A DNA stretch of 64,000 nt. It comes from Bacillus_P idriensis_A (GTDB taxonomy: Bacteria; Bacillota; Bacilli; Bacillales; Bacillaceae). Numbering within the stretch: position 1 is the first letter of the stretch; every line of letters starts with the position of its first letter. The notes beneath the pieces are model-generated. The model made no database searches. It had not been told where the DNA came from and was given only the letters and a program-made list of their open reading frames with translations. A program made the translations under genes and the position numbers. The stretch covers positions 93,252 through 157,251 of the forward strand of contig NZ_JBCMYF010000017.1 in the NCBI RefSeq assembly GCF_050483325.1. The letters run 5' to 3'. Of the stretch, positions 18,089 through 27,696 are shown piece after piece.

Positions 18089-19072
18089 ATGCCAGTCATT
18101 TCTTATATAGATGCTGTCACGTTGGCGATTCGTGAAGAGATGGAACGTGATCCAAAAGTTTTCGTGCTTGGGGAAGATGTAGGCAAAAAAGGCGGAGTTT
18201 TTAAAGCAACTGCCGGATTGTACGACAAGTTTGGAGAAGAGCGCGTCATTGATACTCCGCTTGCAGAATCAGCGATTGCAGGTGTGGGGATTGGCGCAGC
18301 CATGTACGGAATGAGACCAATCGCAGAAATGCAATTTGCGGACTTTATAATGCCTGCAGTCAATCAAATCGTTTCAGAGGCTGCCAAAATCCGCTATCGT
18401 TCAAACAATGATTGGAATTGCCCGATTACAATCCGTGCTCCTTATGGCGGAGGTGTGCATGGCGCTCTCTATCACTCTCAATCGGTCGAATCATTATTTG
18501 CCAATCAGCCTGGTCTTAAAATTGTCATGCCTTCAACACCTTATGATGTAAAAGGACTCTTAAAGGCTGCAATCAGAGACGATGATCCAGTACTGTTTTT
18601 TGAACATAAAAGAGCTTACCGCCTCATCAAAGGCGAGGTTCCGGATGATGATTATGTACTGCCGATCGGTAAAGCCGATGTGAAGCGTGAAGGGGAAGAT
18701 CTTACAATCATCACCTACGGCCTTTGCGTGCATTTTGCCCTTCAAGCTGCAGAAAAGCTTGCGCAGGACGGGATTTCAGCGCATATTCTTGATTTGCGCA
18801 CAGTATATCCGCTGGATAAAGAAGCAATTATTGAAGCCGCTTCTAAAACAGGAAAAGTGCTCCTGCTGACAGAAGACAACAAAGAAGGAAGCATCATGAG
18901 CGAAGTGTCAGCCATCATCGCTGAAAACTGCCTGTTTGATTTGGATGCGCCAATCATGCGTCTTGCAGGGCCTGATGTGCCGGCAATGCCATATGCTCCG
19001 ACAATGGAAAAATATTTTATGATCAATCCAGATAAAGTAGAAGCGGCTATGCGGAAGCTTGCTGAATTTTAA
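18089..19072 (+). CDS. bkdAB: Branched-chain 2-oxoacid dehydrogenase E1 beta
   Basis: 327 aa. Transketolase pyrimidine-binding domain (LGEDVGKKGGVFKAT, TPLAESAIAGVGIGAA) and C-terminal transketolase domain (LDLRTVYPLDKEAI). It forms the E1 active site with BkdAA. ATG follows TAAGGGGGAAG, 12 nt after the E1 alpha stop. Confidence 0.96.
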   Translation: MPVISYIDAVTLAIREEMERDPKVFVLGEDVGKKGGVFKATAGLYDKFGEERVIDTPLAESAIAGVGIGAAMYGMRPIAEMQFADFIMPAVNQIVSEAAKIRYRSNNDWNCPITIRAPYGGGVHGALYHSQSVESLFANQPGLKIVMPSTPYDVKGLLKAAIRDDDPVLFFEHKRAYRLIKGEVPDDDYVLPIGKADVKREGEDLTIITYGLCVHFALQAAEKLAQDGISAHILDLRTVYPLDKEAIIEAASKTGKVLLLTEDNKEGSIMSEVSAIIAENCLFDLDAPIMRLAGPDVPAMPYAPTMEKYFMINPDKVEAAMRKLAEF

Positions 19073-19102
19073 ATAAGATTTTCATTTGAGGAGGGAACAG
19101 AC

Positions 19103-20413
19103 ATGGCAGTTGAACAGATGACAATGCCCCAGCTTGGGGAAAGTGTAACAGAAGGCACCATCAGCAAATGGCTTGTATCAGTCGGTGATACTGTAAACAA
19201 ATATGATCCAATTGCTGAGGTTATGACTGATAAAGTAAATGCAGAGGTTCCATCTTCATTTACAGGCGTAATCAAAGAATTGGTTGCAGATGAAGGCGAC
19301 ACGCTTGCTGTCGGAGAAATCATTTGTAAAGTTGACGTCGGCGGAGGAAGTGAAGATGCTAAAGCAGCAAACGCACCAGTTTCATCAGCTTCCGAGCAAA
19401 CACAAAAAGCAGAGCCTGCAGAGCAAACAGACCAATCAAACAAGAAACGATATTCCCCTGCTGTCCTGCGTTTAGCACAGGAAAACAACATCGATCTAGA
19501 ACAGGTTGCAGGTACAGGCGCCGGCGGCAGAATTACAAGAAAAGACCTGCAGCAAATCATTGAGAGCGGAAATATCCCTTCATCAGCAGGGAATGGCAGT
19601 GCTGCTGTACAAGAATCGCCAGCTAAAGCAGCCATCGAGCAAAATGCACCTGCAGCTGCAGCGCAGAAAACTGCACAATCAGCTCCTGCTGCATCTGTTT
19701 CTGCACAGCCTGGAGATATTGAAATTCCTGTTACCGGCATCCGCAAAGCGATTGCTTCTAACATGCTGCGGAGCAAACACGAGGCGCCTCATGCCTGGAC
19801 GATGATTGAAGTGGATGCAACCAATCTGGTTGAATACCGCAATACAATCAAGACAGAATTCAAGCAAAAAGAAGGATTTAATCTAACCTTCTTTGCGTTT
19901 TTCGTCAAAGCTGTCGCACAAGCATTAAAAGAATTCCCGCAGATCAATTCAATGTGGGCGGGTGAGAGTATTATTCAGAAGAAAGACATCAATATCTCAA
20001 TTGCGGTTGCAACAGAAGATGCATTGTATGTTCCCGTGATTAAACATGCTGATGAAAAAACAATCAAAGGCATAGGCCGTGAAATTTCAGAACTTGCAGG
20101 CAAGGTCCGCACAGGGAAGCTATCTGCAGATGAAATGAAAGGCGGAACCTTTACAGTAAACAATACAGGTTCATTTGGATCTGTCCAGTCAATGGGGATT
20201 ATCAACTATCCGCAGGCGGCCATTCTTCAGGTGGAATCCATCGTAAAACGACCTGTTGTGATGAACAATGGCATGATCGCGGTGCGCGATATGGTGAACA
20301 TATGCATGTCTCTTGATCATCGTGTGCTTGATGGTTTAGTGTGCGGCAGATTCCTTGCCAGAGTAAAAGAAATTTTAGAGAATACGTCTAAAGATACGAC
20401 CTCTATTTATTAA
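19103..20413 (+). CDS. bkdB: Branched-chain dihydrolipoyl transacylase (E2)
   Basis: 436 aa. The lipoyl domain (1-78) carries the lipoylated Lys in VMTDKVNAEVPS. An Ala/Pro/Gln-rich linker leads to the peripheral subunit-binding domain (about 113-150, YSPAVLRLAQENNIDL...GAGGRITRKDL), a second flexible linker and the catalytic CoA acyltransferase domain ending with DHRVLDG. Last gene of the bkd operon, followed by a strong terminator. The complex makes branched acyl-CoA primers for iso/anteiso fatty acids and for catabolism. Confidence 0.96.
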   Translation: MAVEQMTMPQLGESVTEGTISKWLVSVGDTVNKYDPIAEVMTDKVNAEVPSSFTGVIKELVADEGDTLAVGEIICKVDVGGGSEDAKAANAPVSSASEQTQKAEPAEQTDQSNKKRYSPAVLRLAQENNIDLEQVAGTGAGGRITRKDLQQIIESGNIPSSAGNGSAAVQESPAKAAIEQNAPAAAAQKTAQSAPAASVSAQPGDIEIPVTGIRKAIASNMLRSKHEAPHAWTMIEVDATNLVEYRNTIKTEFKQKEGFNLTFFAFFVKAVAQALKEFPQINSMWAGESIIQKKDINISIAVATEDALYVPVIKHADEKTIKGIGREISELAGKVRTGKLSADEMKGGTFTVNNTGSFGSVQSMGIINYPQAAILQVESIVKRPVVMNNGMIAVRDMVNICMSLDHRVLDGLVCGRFLARVKEILENTSKDTTSIY

Positions 20414-20419
20414 TAAAAA

Positions 20420-20457
20420 AAACGCCATCACTTTTTGTTATATGATGGCGTTTTTCT
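20420..20457. terminator. Terminator between bkdB and bmrU
   Basis: ACGCCATCA / TGATGGCGT stem, 12-nt loop, A run before and T run after. It can end both convergent transcripts. Confidence 0.85.
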
Positions 20458-21359
20458 TATAATGGCTCCTTAGGAGAAAGCATTTGAAAATGGTTATGCA
20501 AGATTGTAATCGTTTCGGGTGTTTTTGAATAAATCTCACCGTCAGTATCGACACTCATTTCTTCCTTTGTTTCAATATGCATGCTTCTCGCCTGATAGTG
20601 CATCAGCTGAGAATCTATATGATTCCAGTCAATGTTTTCTTTCATTGTCATCACTTCTTTAATAAGGGAAAAATTCGCTTCTTTAATAATGAAAATATCA
20701 GCATAGCCGTCATCGATTTTGATATCAGGATGAGGCAGCATATTTGTGCCGATGAATTTGCCATTTGCAATCAGCACCATGATCGCTTCTTCTTCAATCC
20801 ATGTGTCATCAAGCTTCAGTCTGAAGTGAAAAGGCTTCATGGATTTAATCGTTCTAAACGCGCTTAGAAAATAGCTGACTTTTCCGAGCAGTGCTTTTTC
20901 TGTGTCATTAATATTTTCAGATGTTTCCGCAACAAGGCCGATTCCCCAGAAGTTGAGGAAGTAGCCCCCGCTGGTTTCTGCAGCGTCTGTTCCGCGAATC
21001 TCACCTTCAAATAATGCTTCAGCAGCTTTCTTTAAGTTTTGAGGAATACCGAGTGTTCTTGAAAAGTCATTGCAAGTGCCGCCGGGCAAAATGGCGATAA
21101 CCGGTCTATGAATCAGTCCGCCGAGTCCGTTTATACATTCATGTACTGTGCCATCTCCGCCAAGTATAATCACGATATCCATGTTTTCCCCGTGTTTCCT
21201 GCAGTATTCCTGTGCATCCAGAGGTTTTGAAGTTTGAAGCAGCAAAAGCTGTTCCACATGCAGAGAAATAATCGGAACACAGATGCCAAGTGTTTTTTCA
21301 GCGTCCTTCTGGCCGGCATTTCCATTATAAATCAGCATGCCTTTTTTATATTTCGCCAT
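20457..21359 (-). CDS. bmrU: Diacylglycerol-kinase-like lipid kinase (BmrU family)
   Basis: 300 aa with the DAGK catalytic domain: nucleotide-binding IILGGDGTVHECINGL and ILPGGTCNDFSRTLGIP, and the C-terminal domain with VDTDGEIY. It phosphorylates a lipid or related alcohol; the substrate is not known for this subgroup. In B. subtilis bmrU precedes the Bmr efflux genes, whereas here it stands alone between the bkd and mut loci. The minus-strand SD AAGGGG precedes ATG. Confidence 0.88.
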   Translation of the reverse strand: MAKYKKGMLIYNGNAGQKDAEKTLGICVPIISLHVEQLLLLQTSKPLDAQEYCRKHGENMDIVIILGGDGTVHECINGLGGLIHRPVIAILPGGTCNDFSRTLGIPQNLKKAAEALFEGEIRGTDAAETSGGYFLNFWGIGLVAETSENINDTEKALLGKVSYFLSAFRTIKSMKPFHFRLKLDDTWIEEEAIMVLIANGKFIGTNMLPHPDIKIDDGYADIFIIKEANFSLIKEVMTMKENIDWNHIDSQLMHYQARSMHIETKEEMSVDTDGEIYSKTPETITILHNHFQMLSPKEPL

Positions 21360-21391
21360 AAAAAAACCCCTTATGAGCTTGCAGAATAGGT

Positions 21392-21601
21392 TTAAAAATT
21401 AAATAAATTGATAAAAAACCTTACAATGTAAATGAGAATTCTAAACGGAAGAAGGATTAAATATTCAATCAAGCCGATACACTCAACTAAAGTGTCGACT
21501 AACCAATTCCCCCGTTTTTTGCGTTTCTTTTTTTCTCCGAATTTACTCTTCTTCTTTAAATTAACCTCTCTTACTTTAATTGAAACATTTTTTAGATCCA
21601 T
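21392..21601 (-). CDS. Hypothetical basic membrane-anchored protein (69 aa)
   Basis: The N-terminal half is lysine/arginine-rich (KKKSKFGEKKKRKKRGN) and the C-terminal half is hydrophobic (IGLIEYLILLPFRILIYIVRFF), giving one membrane segment with a strongly positive cytoplasmic side. No other in-frame start lies upstream before a stop, and no clear SD precedes ATG, which weakens the case. Not recognised as a known family. It would be transcribed towards bmrU. Confidence 0.4.
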   Translation of the reverse strand: MDLKNVSIKVREVNLKKKSKFGEKKKRKKRGNWLVDTLVECIGLIEYLILLPFRILIYIVRFFINLFNF

Positions 21602-21659
21602 ACGTCTGAATGAGCTTGAAGGTTACAATATTGAAATAGAATTGCTGATTGCGTAGAGG

Positions 21660-21716
21660 TATAATAAAATGAAATAGATTAAGTTTTTACTATTTTCAAA
21701 AATGTAAACGCATTCT
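21660..21716 (+). promoter_or_regulatory. mutA promoter region with candidate cre site
   Basis: TATAAT at 21660-21665 is a good -10, but its -35 is weak. TGTAAACGCATTCT (21703-21716) fits the CcpA cre consensus TGWAANCGNTNWCA at 12 of 14 positions. Lying downstream of the presumed start, it would act as a roadblock giving catabolite repression of the methylmalonyl-CoA mutase operon. Inference only. Confidence 0.4.
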
Positions 21717-21734
21717 TTTGCGTCAAGGGGGTGG

Positions 21735-21757
21735 GCTTCCTATCCGGGAAGCGGGAG
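21735..21757 (+). promoter_or_regulatory. Hairpin at the mutA translation start
   Basis: GCTTCC (21735-21740) can pair with GGAAGC (21747-21752), placing a small hairpin between the strong SD-like AAGGGGGTG (21725-21733) and GGGAG-T-ATG. The GGGAG next to the start codon is too close to serve alone. Folding would bring the distal SD next to ATG. Confidence 0.35.
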
Positions 21758-21758
21758 T

Positions 21759-23645
21759 ATGAAGCAAAGAATCAATCACGAAATAAATGATTTTGAAAAA
21801 GCATCCGAACAAATGTGGGTGGAAGAGGCAGAGAAAGCTTTAAAGGGGAAAAGCATTCAAAGTCTTTCCAGAAAAACATATGAAGGAATTACTCTAAGTC
21901 CATTATATACTGAGCACAACACGCAATCCAGCTGGGAAAATAGGGGGACCGCTGCCCAGAAAAGAAATGATTGGTCTGTCAGCCAAAAACTTCAGCGCTC
22001 AAAAACACCTGAACAGTTAAATGATGAAATTCGCGAAGCCATGCAGCGGGGCCAGGATATCATTCACTTAGAAGACATTGGGTATTTGGAAACCTATCAG
22101 AACATTTGCACAGCGTTTGAAGGCATTGACTTGGAACAAATAGAATTCCATCTTTCATTGAAGGGCAATATCGGATTCTTCCCATTAATGATAACCTATT
22201 TGAAAAATAAAGATTGTAAAGGCTTGTTTGCTTTTGATCCATACGGTGAATGGATCAGCGAATCTGACCCTGTTTCTTTAAAGAAGAAAATAGAATGTCT
22301 GGCGGAAATGATCGATATACTCGATCAGGAAAATTTGCCAAATGTAAGAGCAGTATTATTCAGCGGTGAAATTTTTCACAATGCAGGCGGGTCCGCATTA
22401 GAAGAGCTGGCATTTACGTTTTCTAATGCCATTGAGCTTTTAAATACATTAAAAGAACGCGGTTTTTCCATCGGAAAGCTTGCAGACAAAATCGGTTTTA
22501 CGTTTTCTGCCGGATCTAATTTTTTTATGGAGATTGCTAAATTCAGAGCGGCTAAAAAAATATGGGCAACCATTATGACAGCATTTGGGGCAAGTGCAGA
22601 TCTCCATCCTCTAGTATTGCATGCTGCTTCATCAGCATTCAATAAGACAAAGCACGATTTGCACGTAAATTCGCTGAGAGCAACTACAGAAGCATTTTCA
22701 GCTGCTATCGGCGGGGTGAACAGCTTAACTATTGCACCTTTTGATGAAGTGCTTGGTGACGTCAGCAAAACAGGTGACAGAATTGCAAGAAACACTCATT
22801 ATATTTTGAAAGAAGAAAGTCTTTTGTCTAAAGTTGCCGATCCTGCAGGGGGTTCATGGTACATTGAAGAGCTTACTGAAGAGCTTGCGGAACTTGCCTG
22901 GAAGGAAATTCAGTGTATTGAAACGATGGGCGGATTCGTGCAGGCAGCAAGGCAAAATTATATTCAGGAAAAATTGCGTACCCTTCTGACACTGAGACTG
23001 GAAGATGTCAGTAAACGAAAAGTGCAGCTGATTGGAACGAACTATTATGCGAATTTGCAGGAGCCTGAGCTGGAAATTCAAAAAACTGAAAGAAAAACAC
23101 CGATTGCAGAAGCAGGCGGGACTGAAAGCGCCTTATCATTGAAAGAATGGATGAAAGCCGCAAATACAGTAAAAGCAAGTGAAATAAATGCAGCATTAAC
23201 AGGTGATAAATCAAATGAAAAATTAACTCATCTGTTATCAAAGAGACTTGCAGAACAATTTGAAGGTCTCAGGGCCGATTCAGGCAGATACAAAAGCAGA
23301 TTCGGCCATTATCCAAAAGTGGAGGTCCTAGTGCTTGGAAAGCTGCTTGATTATAAGCCGCGGCTTGATTTTGTAACAGGAATGCTTTCTGCAGGAGGTA
23401 TAGAGGCTGTGATTTTGAAACCTGATCAGCAGGAAGTGCCGGACAAACCAATTATCATCTGCGGGAAAGATGAGGCGTACGGATCGCTTGATTTCATAAA
23501 GGGATTGCAAGACGTTATTGTTTACGCAGCGGGACGGCTTGATAAAGATAAACTTGAGCAGCACGGCATTCATGAATGCATCTATCATGGAATGGATGTT
23601 TATGCCTTCTTAAAAAAATTGCAGCTTCAATTGGGGGTATCGTAA
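21759..23645 (+). CDS. mutA: Methylmalonyl-CoA mutase small (beta) subunit
   Basis: 628 aa, MutA type. A TIM-barrel mutase domain is followed by a degenerate B12-binding-like domain (about 510-625) without the D-x-H-x-x-G motif. The small subunit is catalytically inactive and supports MutB. The downstream mutB starts one base after the stop, so translation is coupled. With Mce, a carboxylase and MeaB this completes propionyl-CoA to succinyl-CoA. ATG at 21759 is the best start despite unusual SD spacing. Confidence 0.92.
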   Translation: MKQRINHEINDFEKASEQMWVEEAEKALKGKSIQSLSRKTYEGITLSPLYTEHNTQSSWENRGTAAQKRNDWSVSQKLQRSKTPEQLNDEIREAMQRGQDIIHLEDIGYLETYQNICTAFEGIDLEQIEFHLSLKGNIGFFPLMITYLKNKDCKGLFAFDPYGEWISESDPVSLKKKIECLAEMIDILDQENLPNVRAVLFSGEIFHNAGGSALEELAFTFSNAIELLNTLKERGFSIGKLADKIGFTFSAGSNFFMEIAKFRAAKKIWATIMTAFGASADLHPLVLHAASSAFNKTKHDLHVNSLRATTEAFSAAIGGVNSLTIAPFDEVLGDVSKTGDRIARNTHYILKEESLLSKVADPAGGSWYIEELTEELAELAWKEIQCIETMGGFVQAARQNYIQEKLRTLLTLRLEDVSKRKVQLIGTNYYANLQEPELEIQKTERKTPIAEAGGTESALSLKEWMKAANTVKASEINAALTGDKSNEKLTHLLSKRLAEQFEGLRADSGRYKSRFGHYPKVEVLVLGKLLDYKPRLDFVTGMLSAGGIEAVILKPDQQEVPDKPIIICGKDEAYGSLDFIKGLQDVIVYAAGRLDKDKLEQHGIHECIYHGMDVYAFLKKLQLQLGVS

Positions 23646-23646
23646 T

Positions 23647-25809
23647 ATGAATCGAATTAATCTTGCCAATGTAGACTTGATCAGCGGCAGTTCTGCCGAA
23701 AAGAATCAGGAAAACGTTCATGCTGCCGAACCTTTTCAATCCAATGAAGGGATTCCCTTAAAAGCTTCTTATACTTCAGAAGACCGAAAAAATATGCCTT
23801 ATTTGGACAGCTATCCGGGCATTGCGCCTTTTCTGAGAGGGCCCTACTCCACCATGTATGTGAACAGACCATGGACAATCAGGCAGTACGCCGGTTTTTC
23901 AACCGCAGAAGACAGCAATGCTTTCTACCGCCGGAATTTAGCCATGGGACAAAAAGGATTATCCGTTGCTTTTGATCTCGCGACCCACAGAGGGTACGAT
24001 TCTGATCACCCGCGGGTTGAAGGGGATGTAGGGAAAGCAGGCGTAGCTATTGACTCCATTCTCGATATGAAAATCCTTTTTGATGAGATTCCGCTCGATC
24101 AAATGTCAGTATCAATGACGATGAATGGAGCTGTTCTGCCTATCATGGCCTTTTATATTGTGACAGCTGAAGAACAAGGTGTTCCTAAGGAGAAACTGGC
24201 TGGCACGATTCAAAATGACATTTTAAAAGAATATATGGTCCGGAATACATACATTTACCCTCCAGAAACATCCATGAGGATTATCGGGGATATTTTTGAA
24301 TATACAGCGGAAAATATGCCAAAATTCAACAGCATCAGTATTTCGGGCTATCATATGCAGGAAGCGGGGGCCACTGCAGATATCGAGCTTGCTTATACAC
24401 TTGCTGACGGACTTGAATATATTCGGACAGGATTAAAAGCAGGTCTTGATATTGATCAATTCGCTCCGAGACTTTCCTTTTTTTGGGCAATCGGCATGAA
24501 TTATTTTATGGAAGTTGCAAAGATGAGGGCGGCAAGGCTAATGTGGGCCAAAATTGTCAAAGAATTTAATCCTGAAAATCCTAAATCACTGGCTCTCAGA
24601 ACACATTCCCAAACTTCAGGCTGGAGTTTGACAGCACAAGATCCGTTTAACAATGTTGCCAGAACATGCATTGAAGCACATGCTGCTGTTATGGGACATA
24701 CCCAGTCACTGCATACAAATGCACTGGATGAAGCCATTGCCCTTCCAACTGATTTCTCTGCACGCATTGCAAGAAACACGCAGCTTTATTTGCAGCAGGA
24801 AACCGGCATATGCGATGTAATCGATCCATGGGGGGGTTCTTATTATGTAGAATCTCTTACAAAACAGCTGATGGACAAGGCTTGGATGCATATTGAAGAG
24901 GTGGAAAACCTTGGCGGAATGACAAAAGCGATTGAAACAGGGCTTCCTAAAATGAAAATTGAAGAAGCGGCAGCTAAACGGCAGGCTAAGATAGATTCAG
25001 GAACGGAAACGATTATCGGCGTCAATAAATTTCAAGTTGAGGAAGAGGACCCGATTGAAATCTTGAATATTGATAATACAATCGTAAGAAGAAAACAGAT
25101 TGAAAGGCTTCAGACTTTGAAAGAGGCACGTGATCAGGACAGGGTGGACCTGGCACTTGAAGCATTAACAGAGGCTGTCAGAAGCGGAGAAGGGAATTTG
25201 CTTGCGCTTGCTGTTGAGGCAGCGAGAGAAAGAGCAACTTTAGGCGAAATTTCCGATGCAGTTGAAAAGGCCTCCAAACGGCATCAGGCAGTGATCCGTT
25301 CCATCAGCGGCGTGTACAGCTCTGAATTTTCAAATGAAGAAGAAATCGAAAGTGTAAGAAGAATGACGGATGAATTTTCCGAACTGGAAGGAAGAAGACC
25401 GCGCATTTTAATCGCCAAGATGGGCCAGGATGGTCATGACCGCGGTGCAAAGGTTGTGGCAACGGCATATGCAGATCTTGGTTTTGATGTGGATATCGGT
25501 CCATTATTTCAAACACCGGCGGAAACAGCTGCACAGGCAGTTGAAAATGATGTTCATATTGTCGGCATGAGTTCTCTTGCAGCAGGCCACAAAACCCTTC
25601 TTCCGCAATTGATAAAAGAATTGAAGACACTTGGCAGAGAAGACATTGTCGTGATTGTCGGAGGCGTTATCCCGTATCAGGATTATGAATTTTTATTAGA
25701 CAGCGGAGCTTCTGCTATATTTGGACCAGGAACTGTTATTCCGAATGCAGCAAAGGTTATGCTTGAGAAAATTTACGAAAGACTTGGCTATGAGGATGCA
25801 GACGAATGA
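23647..25809 (+). CDS. mutB: Methylmalonyl-CoA mutase large (alpha) subunit
   Basis: 720 aa. The N-terminal catalytic TIM barrel (about 40-560, including RQYAGFSTAEDSNAFYR and SVSMTMNGAVLP) is followed by a C-terminal cobalamin-binding domain (about 590-715) with the base-off signature DGHDRG and VGMSSLAAGHKTL. It interconverts (R)-methylmalonyl-CoA and succinyl-CoA using adenosylcobalamin. It overlaps meaB by ATGA. Confidence 0.96.
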   Translation: MNRINLANVDLISGSSAEKNQENVHAAEPFQSNEGIPLKASYTSEDRKNMPYLDSYPGIAPFLRGPYSTMYVNRPWTIRQYAGFSTAEDSNAFYRRNLAMGQKGLSVAFDLATHRGYDSDHPRVEGDVGKAGVAIDSILDMKILFDEIPLDQMSVSMTMNGAVLPIMAFYIVTAEEQGVPKEKLAGTIQNDILKEYMVRNTYIYPPETSMRIIGDIFEYTAENMPKFNSISISGYHMQEAGATADIELAYTLADGLEYIRTGLKAGLDIDQFAPRLSFFWAIGMNYFMEVAKMRAARLMWAKIVKEFNPENPKSLALRTHSQTSGWSLTAQDPFNNVARTCIEAHAAVMGHTQSLHTNALDEAIALPTDFSARIARNTQLYLQQETGICDVIDPWGGSYYVESLTKQLMDKAWMHIEEVENLGGMTKAIETGLPKMKIEEAAAKRQAKIDSGTETIIGVNKFQVEEEDPIEILNIDNTIVRRKQIERLQTLKEARDQDRVDLALEALTEAVRSGEGNLLALAVEAARERATLGEISDAVEKASKRHQAVIRSISGVYSSEFSNEEEIESVRRMTDEFSELEGRRPRILIAKMGQDGHDRGAKVVATAYADLGFDVDIGPLFQTPAETAAQAVENDVHIVGMSSLAAGHKTLLPQLIKELKTLGREDIVVIVGGVIPYQDYEFLLDSGASAIFGPGTVIPNAAKVMLEKIYERLGYEDADE

Positions 25810-26825
25810 CAGGAAGTCCTCAAAAGCGGAAAAAAGCGGGAAGTATGGAAAAGAGCGCAGAGCACTATATTGCAGGTGTTTTAAATGGCGACAGAGTGGC
25901 TGTTGCCCAGGCTATTACTCTAGTGGAAAGCAATGCCGAAAAGCATTTTGAAAAAGCGCAGCAGATGATTGAAGAACTCCAGCAAAAAGAGACTTCTTCG
26001 ATACGAATTGGGATCACAGGGGTTCCTGGTGCAGGAAAGAGCACTTTTATTGATTCTTTCGGGACGTATTTGTGCAGTCTCGGACACAAAGTGGCTGTTC
26101 TTGCTGTCGATCCGAGCAGTCAAGTTTCAAAAGGCAGTATACTGGGAGATAAAACGAGAATGGAGAGGCTCTCGCGTAATCAGGATGCCTTTATCAGACC
26201 TTCTCCATCAAGCGGAACACTTGGAGGCGTCACGCGGAAAACAAGGGAATCCATCATTGTTTGCGAGGCAGCAGGGTATGATGTGATCCTTGTTGAAACG
26301 GTTGGTGTCGGACAGGGTGAGTTTGCCATAAGAGGAATGGTTGATTTTTTCCTCTTATTGGTTTTGACCGGTGCCGGTGATGAGCTGCAGACGATGAAAA
26401 AAGGAATTATGGAGCTTCCCGATCTTGTAGTCGTCAACAAAGCGGATGGCGATAATCGTGATCATGCAAAAAAAGCTGAGCATGAGTACAATCATATTCT
26501 TCATTTTCTAAAATCCTATACACAAGGCTGGGAAACGAAAGCAGTGACCGCTTCTGCCCTCCATGAAAAAGGGATACAGGAAATATGGGAGACAATTAAT
26601 GTTTTTTCACAGAAAACAAGAGAAAGCGGAATGTTCGAAGGCAGAAGGAAGCTTCAGCAGAAGGAATGGCTCTATGAAATGATTGAGCAACAGCTGAAGC
26701 ATCATTTTTTTCAGCATACTTATATAAAAGGCAATATGCAGCGCTATGAAAAAGATGTGGTAGAAGGAAAGCGTCCGGTTTCAGGCAGTGTAAAAGAACT
26801 TATTTCTGCTTTTTTAAGCAGATAA
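25806..26825 (+). CDS. meaB: Methylmalonyl-CoA mutase-associated GTPase MeaB
   Basis: 339 aa G3E-family P-loop GTPase: Walker A GVPGAGKSTFID, switch regions GDKTRM and VETVGVGQGE, and NKADGD for guanine recognition. It protects the mutase and loads it with cofactor. ATG at 25806 overlaps the mutB stop (ATGA). An internal ATG at 25845, giving MEKSAEHY, is a plausible alternative start. Last gene of mutA-mutB-meaB. A dispersed repeat element follows, with no obvious strong terminator. Confidence 0.94.
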   Translation: MTGSPQKRKKAGSMEKSAEHYIAGVLNGDRVAVAQAITLVESNAEKHFEKAQQMIEELQQKETSSIRIGITGVPGAGKSTFIDSFGTYLCSLGHKVAVLAVDPSSQVSKGSILGDKTRMERLSRNQDAFIRPSPSSGTLGGVTRKTRESIIVCEAAGYDVILVETVGVGQGEFAIRGMVDFFLLLVLTGAGDELQTMKKGIMELPDLVVVNKADGDNRDHAKKAEHEYNHILHFLKSYTQGWETKAVTASALHEKGIQEIWETINVFSQKTRESGMFEGRRKLQQKEWLYEMIEQQLKHHFFQHTYIKGNMQRYEKDVVEGKRPVSGSVKELISAFLSR

Positions 26826-26858
26826 GTGCCAATTTAACTGTCTTTCAGAGCTAAAAAG

Positions 26859-27001
26859 GCGGTTCCGCATTTCAGTGGTGTCCAGCTCCACCGCCCAGCT
26901 CCTCGGCCAGAACAAATTCCCCCAAAAAGTCAAAACCGGACTTTTCGGGTGAATTCTTATCTGTCTGTCGGGTCTAAACAGCGGTTCCGCATTTCAGTGG
27001 T
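26859..27001 (+). repeat. Dispersed modular repeat element, copy 1
   Basis: Bounded by a 21-bp direct repeat, GCGGTTCCGCATTTCAGTGG plus T, at 26859-26879 and 26981-27001. It contains the conserved block GTGTCCAGCTCCACCGCCCA...CTCCTCGGCCAGAAC, a variable centre with a short inverted repeat (AAGTCAAAACCGGACTT) and the block TTATCTGTCTGTCGGGTCTA. Related copies lie at 28.6, 31.9 and 63.2-64.0 kb. No coding capacity. Confidence 0.85.
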
Positions 27002-27058
27002 CATTTGCCGCAACTCTTGGTAAAATGGATGTATTGTCAGTAAAGGAGAGGTTATAAC

Positions 27059-27496
27059 GTGAATATCGATTTTAATATGTTTATGAATGATGTAGTCGCA
27101 CAGGCAAGAAAAGAAATCACGGCTGCAGGATATACAGAATTAACTACACCTGAAGAGGTGGAAGAAACATTTAAGCAAGAAGGAACAACTCTTGTGATGG
27201 TCAACTCGGTATGCGGCTGTGCAGGCGGTATAGCAAGACCTGCAGCTGCTCACTCTGTTCATTATGATAAACGACCTGACCGTCTTGTTACTGTGTTTGC
27301 AGGACAGGATAAAGAAGCAACTTCATATGCAAGAGAACATTTCACTGGTTATCCGCCTTCATCACCATCGTTTGCCCTGTTAAAAGACGGCAAGCTTGTG
27401 GCTATGGTTGAGCGCCATGAAATTGAAGGACATGATCCGATGAGTGTTGTAGCGAAGCTTCAAGAAGCTTTTGATCAGCATTGCGAAGAAATCTAA
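27059..27496 (+). CDS. brxB: Bacilliredoxin BrxB (YqiW/YphP family)
   Basis: 145 aa thioredoxin-fold protein with the redox motif C-G-C in NSVCGCAGGIARPAA. Bacilliredoxins remove bacillithiol from S-bacillithiolated proteins such as MetE and OhrR. It starts at GTG 27059 behind AAAGGAGAGG, and the N-terminus MNIDFNMFMND matches B. subtilis YqiW. Confidence 0.94.
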   Translation: MNIDFNMFMNDVVAQARKEITAAGYTELTTPEEVEETFKQEGTTLVMVNSVCGCAGGIARPAAAHSVHYDKRPDRLVTVFAGQDKEATSYAREHFTGYPPSSPSFALLKDGKLVAMVERHEIEGHDPMSVVAKLQEAFDQHCEEI

Positions 27497-27522
27497 ACTG
27501 CCGTTTTAACGGCAGTTTTTTT
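27495..27522 (+). terminator. Terminator after brxB
   Basis: AAACTGCCG / CGGCAGTTT around TTTTAA, followed by a run of T. It begins within the stop codon. Confidence 0.9.
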
Positions 27523-27667
27523 TTGGGATCTTTTTATTCTTGAAAAGTTTAACATTCTTTTTCACTATAATATTACTGCATAAAAATAAATTATTTATCT
27601 ATATATTGCATATTTATAAGTATGTGTTAAAATACATTTAGCCGGATATTTATCCACAAAAAAACAC

Positions 27668-27696
27668 TTGTAAAATATTATTCTATAGAAGATAAT
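27668..27696 (+). promoter_or_regulatory. Candidate sigma-A promoter for the art transporter
   Basis: TTGTAA (27668-27673), 17-nt spacer, GATAAT (27691-27696), 44 bp before artP. The rest of the 27523-27739 gap is AT-rich with no other clear feature. ArgR control would be expected from the arginine function, but no good ARG box could be singled out. Confidence 0.45.

Noticed and set aside
26859..27001. Insertion sequence
   Set aside because: The element has direct rather than inverted ends, is about 140 bp and has no transposase frame.
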